From the NCBI RefSeq assembly GCF_007644035.1, contig NZ_VMTV02000099.1, positions 62,001 to 126,000 on the forward strand: DNA of 64,000 nt, in the 5' to 3' direction. The notes under the pieces were generated by a model, which saw nothing but the letters and a program-made list of their open reading frames with translations, was not told the DNA's origin and ran no database searches. Positions within the stretch are counted from its first letter, which is position 1. The number at the start of each line of letters is the position of its first letter. Positions 55,206 through 63,661 of this stretch are shown here, in pieces. The stretch is from Vogesella mureinivorans (GTDB lineage: Bacteria > Pseudomonadota > Gammaproteobacteria > Burkholderiales > Chromobacteriaceae). A program made the translations under genes and the position numbers.

Positions 55206-57659
55206 ATGACATCTGCCGTTATTCTCGTCCTGCTGATGGGCGCGCTGGCTTACTTCCGCGCGCCTGTTATTGCCTGGACTATCGCCATTGCAGGCTGGCT
55301 TGCTAGCCTGCAGTTTGTCTGGGGCTGCCAGGTTCCTGTTGCCGTATGGGCCGTTTTCGGCGTCATTGCGGCAGTATTGAACCTTGCCCCGCTGCGCCGC
55401 GCCGTGTTCACCGGCCCGGTGTTCACCATCTTCAAGAAAATCACCCCTGCCATGTCCCAGACAGAGCAGGAAGCGATCAACGCCGGTACCGTATGGTGGG
55501 ATCGTGACCTGTTCTCCGGCAAGCCGGACTGGAACCGCTTGCTGTCCTTCCCGGACCCGAAGCTCACTGCCGAAGAGCAGGCCTTTATCGATGGCCCGAC
55601 CGAAGCGCTGTGCAAGATGATCGACGACTGGAAGATCACGCACGAGCTGAAAGACCTGCCGCCGGAAGTGTGGCAGTTCATCAAGGACCAGGGCTTCCTG
55701 GGCATGATCGTCAAGAAAAAATACGGTGGTCTGGAGTTCTCCAACTACGCGCACGCCAAAGTGGTAACCAAGATCGCTACCCGTGGCGGTACGGCGGCGG
55801 TGTCGGTGATGGTGCCGAACTCCCTCGGCCCCGGCGAGCTGCTGCAGCACTACGGTACCGAAGCGCAGAAAGACTACTACCTGCCGCGCTTGGCTAAAGG
55901 CGTGGATGTACCATGCTTTGCGCTGACCAGCCCGTATGCTGGTTCCGATGCCGGTGCGATTCCTGACTTTGGTGTGGTATGTCGTGGCAGCTACACCGAC
56001 CCGCGCAGCGGCCAACATCACGAGAACGTACTGGGTATCCGCGTAAGCTGGGAAAAACGCTGGATTACCCTGGCGCCCGTGGCGACCGTACTGGGCCTGG
56101 CGTTCAAGATGTACGACCCGGATCACCTGCTGGGTGACAAGGAAGATATCGGCATTACCTGCGCGCTGGTACCGACCGAGCACGAGGGCGTGTGCATTGG
56201 CCGTCGTCACTTCCCGGGTGGTGCTGCCTTCATGAACGGCCCGACCTGGGGTAAAGATGTGTTCATTCCGCTGGAGTGGATCATCGGCGGCCGCGATTTT
56301 GCCGGCCAAGGCTGGCGCATGCTGGTGGAGTGCCTGTCGGTAGGCCGCTGCATCTCCCTGCCTGCCATGTCGGTAGCCTCCGGCAAGGTGGCTTCCTACA
56401 CCACCGGCGCGTATGCCCGCATCCGCGACCAGTTCGGCCTGTCCATCGGCAAGTTCGAAGGCGTAGACGAAGCCATGGCGCGTATCGGTGGCTTTACCTA
56501 CCAGATGGAAGCCTCGCAAGACCTGGCATTGACCGCGCTGGATATTGGCGAGAAGCCGTCGGTGCTGTCTGCTGTGCTCAAGTACCACAACACCGAGCGC
56601 ATGCGCAAAACGCTGAATGACGCCATGGATGTACATGGTGGTAAGGCAGTGGTGCTGGGCCCGCGTAACTATCTGGCGCGCGCTTACCAGGCGATTCCTA
56701 TTGCCATCACGGTAGAGGGTGCCAACATCCTGACGCGCTCCATGATCATTTACGGTCAGGGTGCCATCCGTTGCCATCCGTTTGTACTGCGTGAAATGAA
56801 AGCCGCCATGGCCAATGATGGCGCCGAGTTCGATAAAGCCATCACCGGCCATATCAACTTTGTCATCAGCAACGTATTCCGTTCGCTGTGGATGGGTCTG
56901 ACGGGTGCCAAATTTGTCGGCAGCCCGAAAGGCGGCGATGTGGCGACTTACTACAAGCAGCTCACCCGTTTCTCCAGTGCTTTTGCCTTGCTGTCCGATA
57001 TGGCCATGTTCAGCCTGGGCGGCTCGCTGAAGTTCCGAGAAAAACTGTCTGCCCGCTTGGGTGACATGCTGTCCAATCTGTACATTGCCTCGGCTTGCCT
57101 GAAGCGCTTCGAGCGTGACGGTGCGCAGAAAGAAGACCTGCCGGTGCTGAAGTGGGCGGTAGAGACTGCCCTGTACGACCTGCAACAGGCCATGGACGGT
57201 TTCCTGGCAAACCTGCCAAGCCGCGTGTTGGCCGCAGTGCTGCGCAAAGTGATCTTCCCGTGGGGTCTCACCCTCAAGCCTGCCAGCGACCGCGTTGGCA
57301 CCCAGGTTGCACGCAGCCTGATGGAGCTGGGCCCAACCCGCGCTCGCTTGACCAAAGGCATGTTTGTGTCGGCTGACGAAACCGACCCGATCGGTGTGCT
57401 GGAGCCAGCCTTGAAAGCCATGCTGGAAACCGAGCCGGTAGAGCAGAAGCTGCGCAAGCTGGGCCGCGATGGCAAGTTCAAGACCATCACCGCACGCGAA
57501 CGCCTCGCTGAGGCTTTGGCCGGTGGCATCATTACCCAGCAAGAGTTTGATGCCGTAACACGTGCACGCAAACTCAAGCGCGATGTCATCATGGTGGACG
57601 ACTTCGACATGAAGATGGAACACCACGACGAGCAATTGCTGCAGCGCCTGATTTTCTGA
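55206..57659 (+). CDS. fadE: Acyl-CoA dehydrogenase FadE
   Basis: 817 residues. Membrane-associated helices lie at the N-terminus (about 5-55), followed by the acyl-CoA dehydrogenase domain with CFALTSPYAGSDAGAIPDFG, ERISLPAMSVASGKVASYTTGAYARIRDQFG-like motifs and the long C-terminal FadE-specific region. The enzyme catalyses the first beta-oxidation step, with electrons passed to ETF or quinones. It is 37 bases after the TetR gene, so likely co-transcribed. Confidence 0.93.
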   Translation: MTSAVILVLLMGALAYFRAPVIAWTIAIAGWLASLQFVWGCQVPVAVWAVFGVIAAVLNLAPLRRAVFTGPVFTIFKKITPAMSQTEQEAINAGTVWWDRDLFSGKPDWNRLLSFPDPKLTAEEQAFIDGPTEALCKMIDDWKITHELKDLPPEVWQFIKDQGFLGMIVKKKYGGLEFSNYAHAKVVTKIATRGGTAAVSVMVPNSLGPGELLQHYGTEAQKDYYLPRLAKGVDVPCFALTSPYAGSDAGAIPDFGVVCRGSYTDPRSGQHHENVLGIRVSWEKRWITLAPVATVLGLAFKMYDPDHLLGDKEDIGITCALVPTEHEGVCIGRRHFPGGAAFMNGPTWGKDVFIPLEWIIGGRDFAGQGWRMLVECLSVGRCISLPAMSVASGKVASYTTGAYARIRDQFGLSIGKFEGVDEAMARIGGFTYQMEASQDLALTALDIGEKPSVLSAVLKYHNTERMRKTLNDAMDVHGGKAVVLGPRNYLARAYQAIPIAITVEGANILTRSMIIYGQGAIRCHPFVLREMKAAMANDGAEFDKAITGHINFVISNVFRSLWMGLTGAKFVGSPKGGDVATYYKQLTRFSSAFALLSDMAMFSLGGSLKFREKLSARLGDMLSNLYIASACLKRFERDGAQKEDLPVLKWAVETALYDLQQAMDGFLANLPSRVLAAVLRKVIFPWGLTLKPASDRVGTQVARSLMELGPTRARLTKGMFVSADETDPIGVLEPALKAMLETEPVEQKLRKLGRDGKFKTITARERLAEALAGGIITQQEFDAVTRARKLKRDVIMVDDFDMKMEHHDEQLLQRLIF

Positions 57660-57677
57660 TGAACTAGCATGTAAGTG

Positions 57678-57740
57678 GGGTGGGCGAAAGCTCACCCTCC
57701 TGCTGATGTCATTTTGCAGGCAGAGTGACATCAGGAGGGG
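57678..57740 (+). promoter_or_regulatory. Two overlapping hairpins that can expose or hide the thioesterase ribosome-binding site
   Basis: Hairpin 1: GGGTGGGC-GAAA-GCTCACCC (57678-57697, one G-U). Hairpin 2: left arm 57695-57711 pairs with 57726-57740, whose end CAGGAGGGG includes the Shine-Dalgarno of the gene starting at 57746, with a 3-base bulge. They share the CCC at 57695-57697, so only one can form fully. Confidence 0.55.
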
Positions 57741-57745
57741 TCAAC

Positions 57746-58123
57746 ATGCAAAACAACCCGATTGATTCTGCGCGCCAGCCAGTACTGCGCTTGCGTGCCG
57801 AGCCGCGTAGCACCAATGCGCATGGCCGCGTTCAGGCAGGCTGGCTGCTACATCAGATCGATCTGGCCGGTGCCACGTTTGCCGAGCGTACTGCGAAAGG
57901 GGCGGTTACCACCGTGGCAGTCAATGCTTTCCAGTTTGCCCACCCCATTCATGTGGGCGATGTGGTGTCCATTTACGCCAGCTGTTTACGCCTGGGGCAG
58001 AAATCCGTCACGCTGAAACTGGAAGTGGAAGCGGAGCGTATGTCGGGTGAAGTGGTGGCTGTAACCGACCTGATAGCCACCTATGTGGCTATCGATGCCG
58101 ATGGCCAGTCCCGCCTGATCTGA
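57746..58123 (+). CDS. Acyl-CoA thioesterase, hotdog fold (YciA-like)
   Basis: 125 residues. RSTNAHGRVQAGWLLHQIDLAGATFAERTAKGAVTTVAVNAFQFAHPIHVGDVVSIYASC is the YciA/acyl-CoA hydrolase pattern, with the catalytic Asp in QIDLAG. It hydrolyses acyl-CoA to free acid. The start is ATG at 57746, after AGGAGGGG. It lies between fadE and fadL, which fits a beta-oxidation role. The first in-frame ATG at 57725 lies in the hairpin. Confidence 0.9.
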   Translation: MQNNPIDSARQPVLRLRAEPRSTNAHGRVQAGWLLHQIDLAGATFAERTAKGAVTTVAVNAFQFAHPIHVGDVVSIYASCLRLGQKSVTLKLEVEAERMSGEVVAVTDLIATYVAIDADGQSRLI

Positions 58124-58149
58124 TGCATTGTGTGTTTCAAGATAACGAT

Positions 58150-58163
58150 GAAACAACCGTTTG
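58150..58163. promoter_or_regulatory. PsrA-like site upstream of fadL
   Basis: GAAAC-AACC-GTTTG lies 115 bases upstream of the fadL start, with the same half-sites as the palindromes near the TetR gene. Confidence 0.55.
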
Positions 58164-58278
58164 GAACGAATGCTCGAAAATGCTGGAAATACTTATCTAG
58201 TCTGGTAGTATCAATGTTAGATCGACGATACAGTACGGTCACAACAGCATGACAAACAATGCACAGAGGGAATGACAC

Positions 58279-59733
58279 ATGAAACTGAAACACCTCAGCC
58301 TGTCAGTGATGATGATGGGTGCCTCCGCTGCCGCAATGGCATCCGGCTACCATTTTGGTACCCAGTCGGTAAGTGCGCAGTCCACGGCCAACGCAAATGG
58401 CGCCGAAGCGAATGATGCGTCGACTATTTTTTATAATCCGGCTGGGATGGCAAAGCTTGAAGGTACCAACTTTTCGGGCGTGCTAAACGTTGTTGTGCCG
58501 CATGTGGAGTTTTCCAACAATGGTTCTTCCACCGCTGCCGGTGTGGCGATCAAAGGTGGTAATGGCGGCAAGATCGTTGATCCGGCGGCCGTTCCCCATC
58601 TTTATGTTACCCACCAGCTAAATGACAAACTGACTGCTGGCTTAGGTATTTTTGTCCCCTTCGGTTCTAAAACTGCATACGATCGCGATTGGGTCGGTCG
58701 TTACAATATTATCGAGACCGAACTCAAGACCATTACATTCAACCCGAGCTTGGCGTTCAAGCTGTCCGAAAAGTTGTCTGTTGGCGTGGGCGTCAGCGCA
58801 CAGCATATCGAAGGTAAGCTGGTTAAAGGTGTAGATTCCGGTACCAGTTTGGTGACTGCTGCCCAGAGAGCTGGCGGTATGACTACCGCAGCACATTCGG
58901 CCGCAGCCGGCCAAATCTCTGGTAATGCAGCACTGGACGGTAGTGTTGACGTCAATGGCGATGACTGGGGTTTCGGCTACAATTTTGGCGTGCTCTACGA
59001 TATTAATGAGCAGACACGCGTAGGCTTGGCTTACCGTTCTGCTATCGAGCACACGCTGAAAGGCGATGCCAAGTGGGCTTTGCAGCCGTCGAATGCTGCG
59101 GCAACAGTTAATGCCTTGACCAGCCTGGGTGTGGCTCCAGGTAACCTCGCTGCAACTGCAACTGCACTGGCAGCCCAGAGAGCGGCTATTACCAATAGCA
59201 ATGCATCGCTGAAGGTAAAAACGCCTGATTCTCTATCTCTGAATTTCTTCCACAGCCTGAATGATCGCTGGGATGTGATGGGTGATTACACCCGCACTTT
59301 CCACTCGAAGTTCCAGGAACTGCGCATTGATTTTGACAATACGCTGCCAGATAGCATTACCCCGGAAAAGTGGAAAGACACCGACCGTATCTCGCTTGGC
59401 GTGGCGAACAAGTATTCCGATCGTCTGAAACTGCGTGCTGGTGTGGCCTATGATGAAACACCGGTTGCTAATGAGAGCCTGCGTACACCGTCCATTCCTG
59501 ATAACGATCGTTACTGGTTGTCTCTGGGTGGTAACTATGCGCTGGATAAAGATCGCTCGGTAGATTTTGCTTACACTTTCGTCAAAATCAAATCGTCCAA
59601 TACCAATAATAAAGACTGGTGCGATGGTGCTACCGTTTCTTCCGTTACTTGCACTTCCAGCAAGGCAACACTGAAGGGTAGCTACAAGTCTTATGCCCAG
59701 ATTATTGGCGTACAGTACAACCAGCGTTTCTGA
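58279..59733 (+). CDS. fadL: Long-chain fatty acid outer-membrane channel FadL
   Basis: 484 residues with a Sec signal (about 1-22, ending AMAS). The N-terminal hatch has the conserved SVSAQSTANANGAEANDASTIFYNPAGMAKL (NPAGMA). The rest is a beta-barrel with a terminal aromatic, YNQRF. It imports exogenous fatty acids. Codon use is more AT-rich here than in neighbouring housekeeping genes. Confidence 0.94.
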   Translation: MKLKHLSLSVMMMGASAAAMASGYHFGTQSVSAQSTANANGAEANDASTIFYNPAGMAKLEGTNFSGVLNVVVPHVEFSNNGSSTAAGVAIKGGNGGKIVDPAAVPHLYVTHQLNDKLTAGLGIFVPFGSKTAYDRDWVGRYNIIETELKTITFNPSLAFKLSEKLSVGVGVSAQHIEGKLVKGVDSGTSLVTAAQRAGGMTTAAHSAAAGQISGNAALDGSVDVNGDDWGFGYNFGVLYDINEQTRVGLAYRSAIEHTLKGDAKWALQPSNAAATVNALTSLGVAPGNLAATATALAAQRAAITNSNASLKVKTPDSLSLNFFHSLNDRWDVMGDYTRTFHSKFQELRIDFDNTLPDSITPEKWKDTDRISLGVANKYSDRLKLRAGVAYDETPVANESLRTPSIPDNDRYWLSLGGNYALDKDRSVDFAYTFVKIKSSNTNNKDWCDGATVSSVTCTSSKATLKGSYKSYAQIIGVQYNQRF

Positions 59734-59745
59734 TGCACTAATCAT

Positions 59746-59770
59746 TGCGGCCAACCCTGTGTTGGCCGCA
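59746..59770. repeat. Inverted GTTGGCCGCA pair after fadL
   Basis: TGCGGCCAAC (59746-59755), 5-base loop, GTTGGCCGCA (59761-59770). It is followed by a separate T-run terminator. Confidence 0.85.
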
Positions 59771-59772
59771 TT

Positions 59773-59802
59773 AAACACGGCCATGTAAAGCCGTGTTTTT
59801 TT
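59773..59802 (+). terminator. Terminator after fadL
   Basis: Stem AAACACGGC / GCCGTGTTT with an 8-base loop, then more T's. Confidence 0.85.
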
Positions 59803-59925
59803 GGAAAAGATGCTGAATTTTGGTTCAGATACTCTAAATCAGATCTTTCCCCAGATTGCTTACCTGGAACCTATAATCCGGGAAGCGTTTAACCATGTTT
59901 GTTCGTTAAGACAACCGAGGAAACC

Positions 59926-62301
59926 ATGTCTCAGACCAAATTCATCGTACGCAAGGTAGCCGTTCTGGGCGCCGGCGTGATGGGGGCGCAAATCGCCGCT
60001 CATCTGGTTAATGCCAAGGTGCCAACCGTTCTGTTCGACCTTCCTGCCAAAGAAGGCAACAAGAATGCGATTGCACTGAAAGCTATCGAAGGCCTGAAAA
60101 AGCTCAAGCCGTCCCCGCTGTCCAACAAGGATGCGGTGAACTTTATCCAGCCAGCCAACTACGAAGATCACCTGCACCTGCTGAAAGACTGCGATCTGGT
60201 GATCGAGGCGATTGCTGAGCGCATGGACTGGAAGGCAGACCTGTATGCCAAGGTTGGCCCGCACCTGGGCGAAAACACCATTTTCGCTACCAACACCTCT
60301 GGTTTGTCCATTAACCAGCTGGCCGATTCGCTGCCGGCGGCACTGAAGCCACGCTTCTGCGGCGTGCACTTCTTCAACCCGCCGCGCTACATGCATCTGG
60401 TTGAGATCATTCCGTGCGTGGGCTCTGACGCCGGTATTCTGGATAACCTGGAACGCTTCCTGGTATCCACGCTGGGCAAGGGCGTGATTCGCGCCAAAGA
60501 TACCCCGAACTTTGTGGCGAACCGCATTGGCGTGTTCTCCATGCTGGCAACCATTGCCAACGCAGAGAAGTTCGGTATCCGCTTTGACATCGTGGACGAC
60601 CTGACCGGCCCGCGCCTGGGTCGCCCGAAGTCCGCTACGTTCCGTACCGCTGATGTGGTTGGCCTGGATACCTTCTCCCACGTGGTGAAGACCATGCAGG
60701 ACACCCTGCCACAAGACCCGTGGCACACGCTGTTCCAGTCGCCACAATGGCTGCAGAAGCTGATCGCTGATGGTGCCCTGGGTGCCAAGACCAAGCGCGG
60801 CATCTACAAAAAAGAAGGCAAACTGATGTTTGTCATCGATCCTGCTACGGGCGAGTACGTCGGCGCCGGTCAGAAGGGCGATGATGCCGTCAAAGAAATC
60901 CTGAAGATCGCCAATCCGGGCGAAAAATTCCAGAAGCTGCGCGAAAGCGAACACCCGCAGGCACAGTTCCTGTGGGCCTGCTTCCGCGATGTGTTCCACT
61001 ACATCGCTTTCCATCTGGGTGATATCGCCAACTGCGCACGCGATGTGGACTTTGCCATTCGCTGGGGCTTTGGCTGGTCTGCTGGCCCGTTCGAAACCTG
61101 GCAATCTGCCGGCTGGAAACAAGTGGCCGAGTGGGTAGATGCCGATGTAAAAGCCGGCAAATCGCTGGCTGCGGCCAACCTGCCAGCCTGGGCGCTGGAA
61201 GCGGACCGCGACGGTGTGCACTTTGCCGATGGCTCGTTTGATGCTGCAGCTGGCAAGCTGGTTGGCCGCTCCACACTGGACGTGTACGCACGTCAGCTCG
61301 CCCCGGCAAAAGTGCTGGGTGAGGCGGATGGCCTGCTGGGTGAAACCGTATTCGAAAACGACGGTGTGCGTGCCTTTACTACTGGCGACGAAGTGCTGGT
61401 GGTGTCGTTCAAGTCCAAAGCCCATGCGATTGGCCCGGACGTGATTGATGGTGTGCATGCAGCGCTGGATATCGCCGAAGCCCGCTTCAAAGGCCTGGTG
61501 ATCTGGCAAACCGAAGAGCCGTTCTCGGTGGGTGCGGATCTGCAGTCCATGCTGCCGGCCTTCATGATGGGCGACTGGGATGCTATCGACACCATGGTGC
61601 GTCGCTTCCAGGAAACCTCCATGCGTCTGCGTTACAGCCAGATTCCGACTGTCGCTGCTACCCAGGGTTACGTGTTTGGCGGCGGTTGCGAGTTTGCCAT
61701 GCATTGCGACAAGGTGGTGGCTGCGCTGGAATCCTACGTGGGTCTGGTCGAAGTGGGCGTGGGCCTGCTGCCAGGTGGCGGTGGTTGCAAAGAGTTTGCC
61801 GTACGTGCCGCCAGCGAAGCCAAAGGTGATGTACTGGCTGCGCTGAAAGACTACTTCATGGCGATTGCTACCGCCAAAGTGGCGACCAGTGCGCACGAAG
61901 CGCAGGAAATCGGCTTCTTCCGTGCTACCGACAATGTGGTGTTCAATAGCTACGAGTTGCTGCACGTTGCTAAACAGCAAGCGCTGTCCATGTACGAGTC
62001 GGGCTACCGTCCGCCGATGGCGGGTGGCAAGTTTGCCGTTGCCGGCCGTGCCGGTGCCGCTTCCATCAAGGGCCAGCTGGTGAACATGCTGGAAGGTAAT
62101 TTCATCAGCAAGCATGACTTTACCATTGCCGGCCTGATTGCCGATGTGATGACCGGTGGTGAGGTGGAGCAGGGTACGCTGGTGAATGAGCAGTGGATTC
62201 TGGACTTGGAGCGCAAGGCATTCATGACCTTGCTGAAATCCAGCAAAACCCAGGATCGTATTGCCAATATGCTGACCACCGGCAAACCACTGCGTAACTA
62301 A
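59926..62301 (+). CDS. Bifunctional 3-hydroxyacyl-CoA dehydrogenase/enoyl-CoA hydratase, FadN-type domain order
   Basis: 791 residues. The N-terminal NAD-binding dehydrogenase (AVLGAGVMGAQIAAHLVNAKVPTVLFD, HFFNPPRYMHLVEI) comes first and the crotonase domain (GLVIWQTEEPFSVGADLQSM, QGYVFGGGCEFAMHCDKVV) is C-terminal, the opposite of E. coli FadB and the same as Bacillus FadN. I chose the ATG at 59926, with GAGGAAAC before it. It forms an operon with the thiolase gene 70 bases downstream. Confidence 0.93.
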   Translation: MSQTKFIVRKVAVLGAGVMGAQIAAHLVNAKVPTVLFDLPAKEGNKNAIALKAIEGLKKLKPSPLSNKDAVNFIQPANYEDHLHLLKDCDLVIEAIAERMDWKADLYAKVGPHLGENTIFATNTSGLSINQLADSLPAALKPRFCGVHFFNPPRYMHLVEIIPCVGSDAGILDNLERFLVSTLGKGVIRAKDTPNFVANRIGVFSMLATIANAEKFGIRFDIVDDLTGPRLGRPKSATFRTADVVGLDTFSHVVKTMQDTLPQDPWHTLFQSPQWLQKLIADGALGAKTKRGIYKKEGKLMFVIDPATGEYVGAGQKGDDAVKEILKIANPGEKFQKLRESEHPQAQFLWACFRDVFHYIAFHLGDIANCARDVDFAIRWGFGWSAGPFETWQSAGWKQVAEWVDADVKAGKSLAAANLPAWALEADRDGVHFADGSFDAAAGKLVGRSTLDVYARQLAPAKVLGEADGLLGETVFENDGVRAFTTGDEVLVVSFKSKAHAIGPDVIDGVHAALDIAEARFKGLVIWQTEEPFSVGADLQSMLPAFMMGDWDAIDTMVRRFQETSMRLRYSQIPTVAATQGYVFGGGCEFAMHCDKVVAALESYVGLVEVGVGLLPGGGGCKEFAVRAASEAKGDVLAALKDYFMAIATAKVATSAHEAQEIGFFRATDNVVFNSYELLHVAKQQALSMYESGYRPPMAGGKFAVAGRAGAASIKGQLVNMLEGNFISKHDFTIAGLIADVMTGGEVEQGTLVNEQWILDLERKAFMTLLKSSKTQDRIANMLTTGKPLRN

Positions 62302-62371
62302 TCACAGCCAGAATGCGGGCAAGCTGGCGGCTGAGGGGCTAAGCCAGCTTTGCCGGAAGGAGATTTTAAAA

Positions 62372-63574
62372 ATGGTTAAACAAGTACAGGAAGCTTACAT
62401 CGTCGCCGCCACCCGTACCCCGGTAGGCAAGGCGCCACGTGGCATGATGCGCCATGTACGCCCGGACGATATGCTGGCACACGTTATTACCGGTGCGCTG
62501 GCCCAGGTGCCTACACTGGACCCGAAGCTGATTTCCGACTGCGTGGTAGGTTGCGCCTTTCCGGAAGCCGAGCAAGGTCTGAACATGGCACGTATTGGCG
62601 TGCTGCTGGCTGGCCTGCCTAATACCGTAGGCGGCATCACCATCAACCGCTATTGCTCGTCCGGTATCAACGCCGTGCAGATGGCGGCAGACCGTATCCG
62701 TCTGGGCGAAGCCGACGTGGTGATCGCGGCAGGCTCCGAGTCCATGTCCATGGTGCCGATGATGGGTAACAAGGTTTCCTTGAACCCGGAAGTGTTTGCC
62801 AAAGACGAAAACTATGCCATCGCTTACGGCATGGGCCTGACGGCAGAAAAAGTAGCCCAGCAATGGGGCGTGTCCCGCGAAGACCAGGATGCATTTGCGG
62901 TAGAGTCGCACCGCCGTGCGCTGGCTGCCATTGATGGCGGCAAGTTCAAGAACGAGATTACCCCGCTGGAAGTAACCTATCGCACGCCTAACCTGGAAAC
63001 CGGCGAAGTGGTCAGCAAGACCCGTGTGCTGGATACCGATGAAGGCCCGCGTCGCGAAACCACGCTGGAAGGCCTGGCTAAGCTGAAAACCGTGTTCGAT
63101 GCCAAAGGCTCGGTCACAGCGGGTAACTCCTCGCAAATGTCCGACGGTGCTGGTGCCGTGATTCTGGTGTCGGAGCGCGTGCTGAAAGAGTTCAACCTGA
63201 CCCCGCTGGCGCGTTACGTTACCTTCTCGGTAAAAGGCGTGCCGCCGGAAATCATGGGTATCGGCCCGAAAGAAGCGATTCCGGCAGCGCTGAAGCAGGC
63301 AGGCCTGGTACAGAGCGATCTGAAATGGATCGAGCTGAACGAAGCTTTTGCTGCCCAAGCTTTGGCTGTGGCACGTGATCTGGAGCTGGATATGTCGCTG
63401 GTGAACCCGCATGGTGGCGCTATTGCGCTGGGCCACCCGCTGGGCGCAACGGGTGCTGTCCGTACTGCCACACTGATCCACGGTATGCGCGATGCAGGTA
63501 TGCAAGGCCATGGCATGGTGACCATGTGTATCGGTACCGGTATGGGTGCTGCTGGTATTATCGAAGTACTGTGA
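62372..63574 (+). CDS. fadA: Acetyl-CoA acyltransferase (thiolase), last step of beta-oxidation
   Basis: 400 residues. The nucleophile Cys is in INRYCSSGINAVQMAA, the His in NPHGGAIALGHPLGATGAVRT and the second Cys in MCIGTGMGAAGI. GGAAGGAG precedes the ATG. It partners the FadN-type enzyme upstream. Confidence 0.95.
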   Translation: MVKQVQEAYIVAATRTPVGKAPRGMMRHVRPDDMLAHVITGALAQVPTLDPKLISDCVVGCAFPEAEQGLNMARIGVLLAGLPNTVGGITINRYCSSGINAVQMAADRIRLGEADVVIAAGSESMSMVPMMGNKVSLNPEVFAKDENYAIAYGMGLTAEKVAQQWGVSREDQDAFAVESHRRALAAIDGGKFKNEITPLEVTYRTPNLETGEVVSKTRVLDTDEGPRRETTLEGLAKLKTVFDAKGSVTAGNSSQMSDGAGAVILVSERVLKEFNLTPLARYVTFSVKGVPPEIMGIGPKEAIPAALKQAGLVQSDLKWIELNEAFAAQALAVARDLELDMSLVNPHGGAIALGHPLGATGAVRTATLIHGMRDAGMQGHGMVTMCIGTGMGAAGIIEVL

Positions 63575-63581
63575 TAAGCCT

Positions 63582-63611
63582 GTTGCGGCCAACCTTATGG
63601 TTGGCCGCAAC
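63582..63611. repeat. Inverted GTTGGCCGCA pair after fadA
   Basis: GTTGCGGCCAACC (63582-63594), loop TTAT, GGTTGGCCGCAAC (63599-63611): 13-bp perfect arms, eight bases after the stop. No T run follows directly. Confidence 0.9.
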
Positions 63612-63614
63612 AAC

Positions 63615-63644
63615 AAAAAAGCCGGCTGCGAAGCCGGCTTTTTT
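63615..63644. terminator. Bidirectional terminator after fadA
   Basis: Stem AAAAAAGCCGGCT / AGCCGGCTTTTTT with loop GCGA. It also ends the minus-strand gene at the window edge. Confidence 0.9.
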
Positions 63645-63661
63645 CATGAGCTGTAATGTGT

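Noticed and set aside
55197-57731. 844-codon minus-strand open frame opposite fadE
   Set aside because: Same reason: composition of an antisense frame and complete overlap with fadE, whose motifs are clear.
59860-62115. Long minus-strand open frame opposite the FadN-type gene
   Set aside because: Shadow frame; no recognisable domain.
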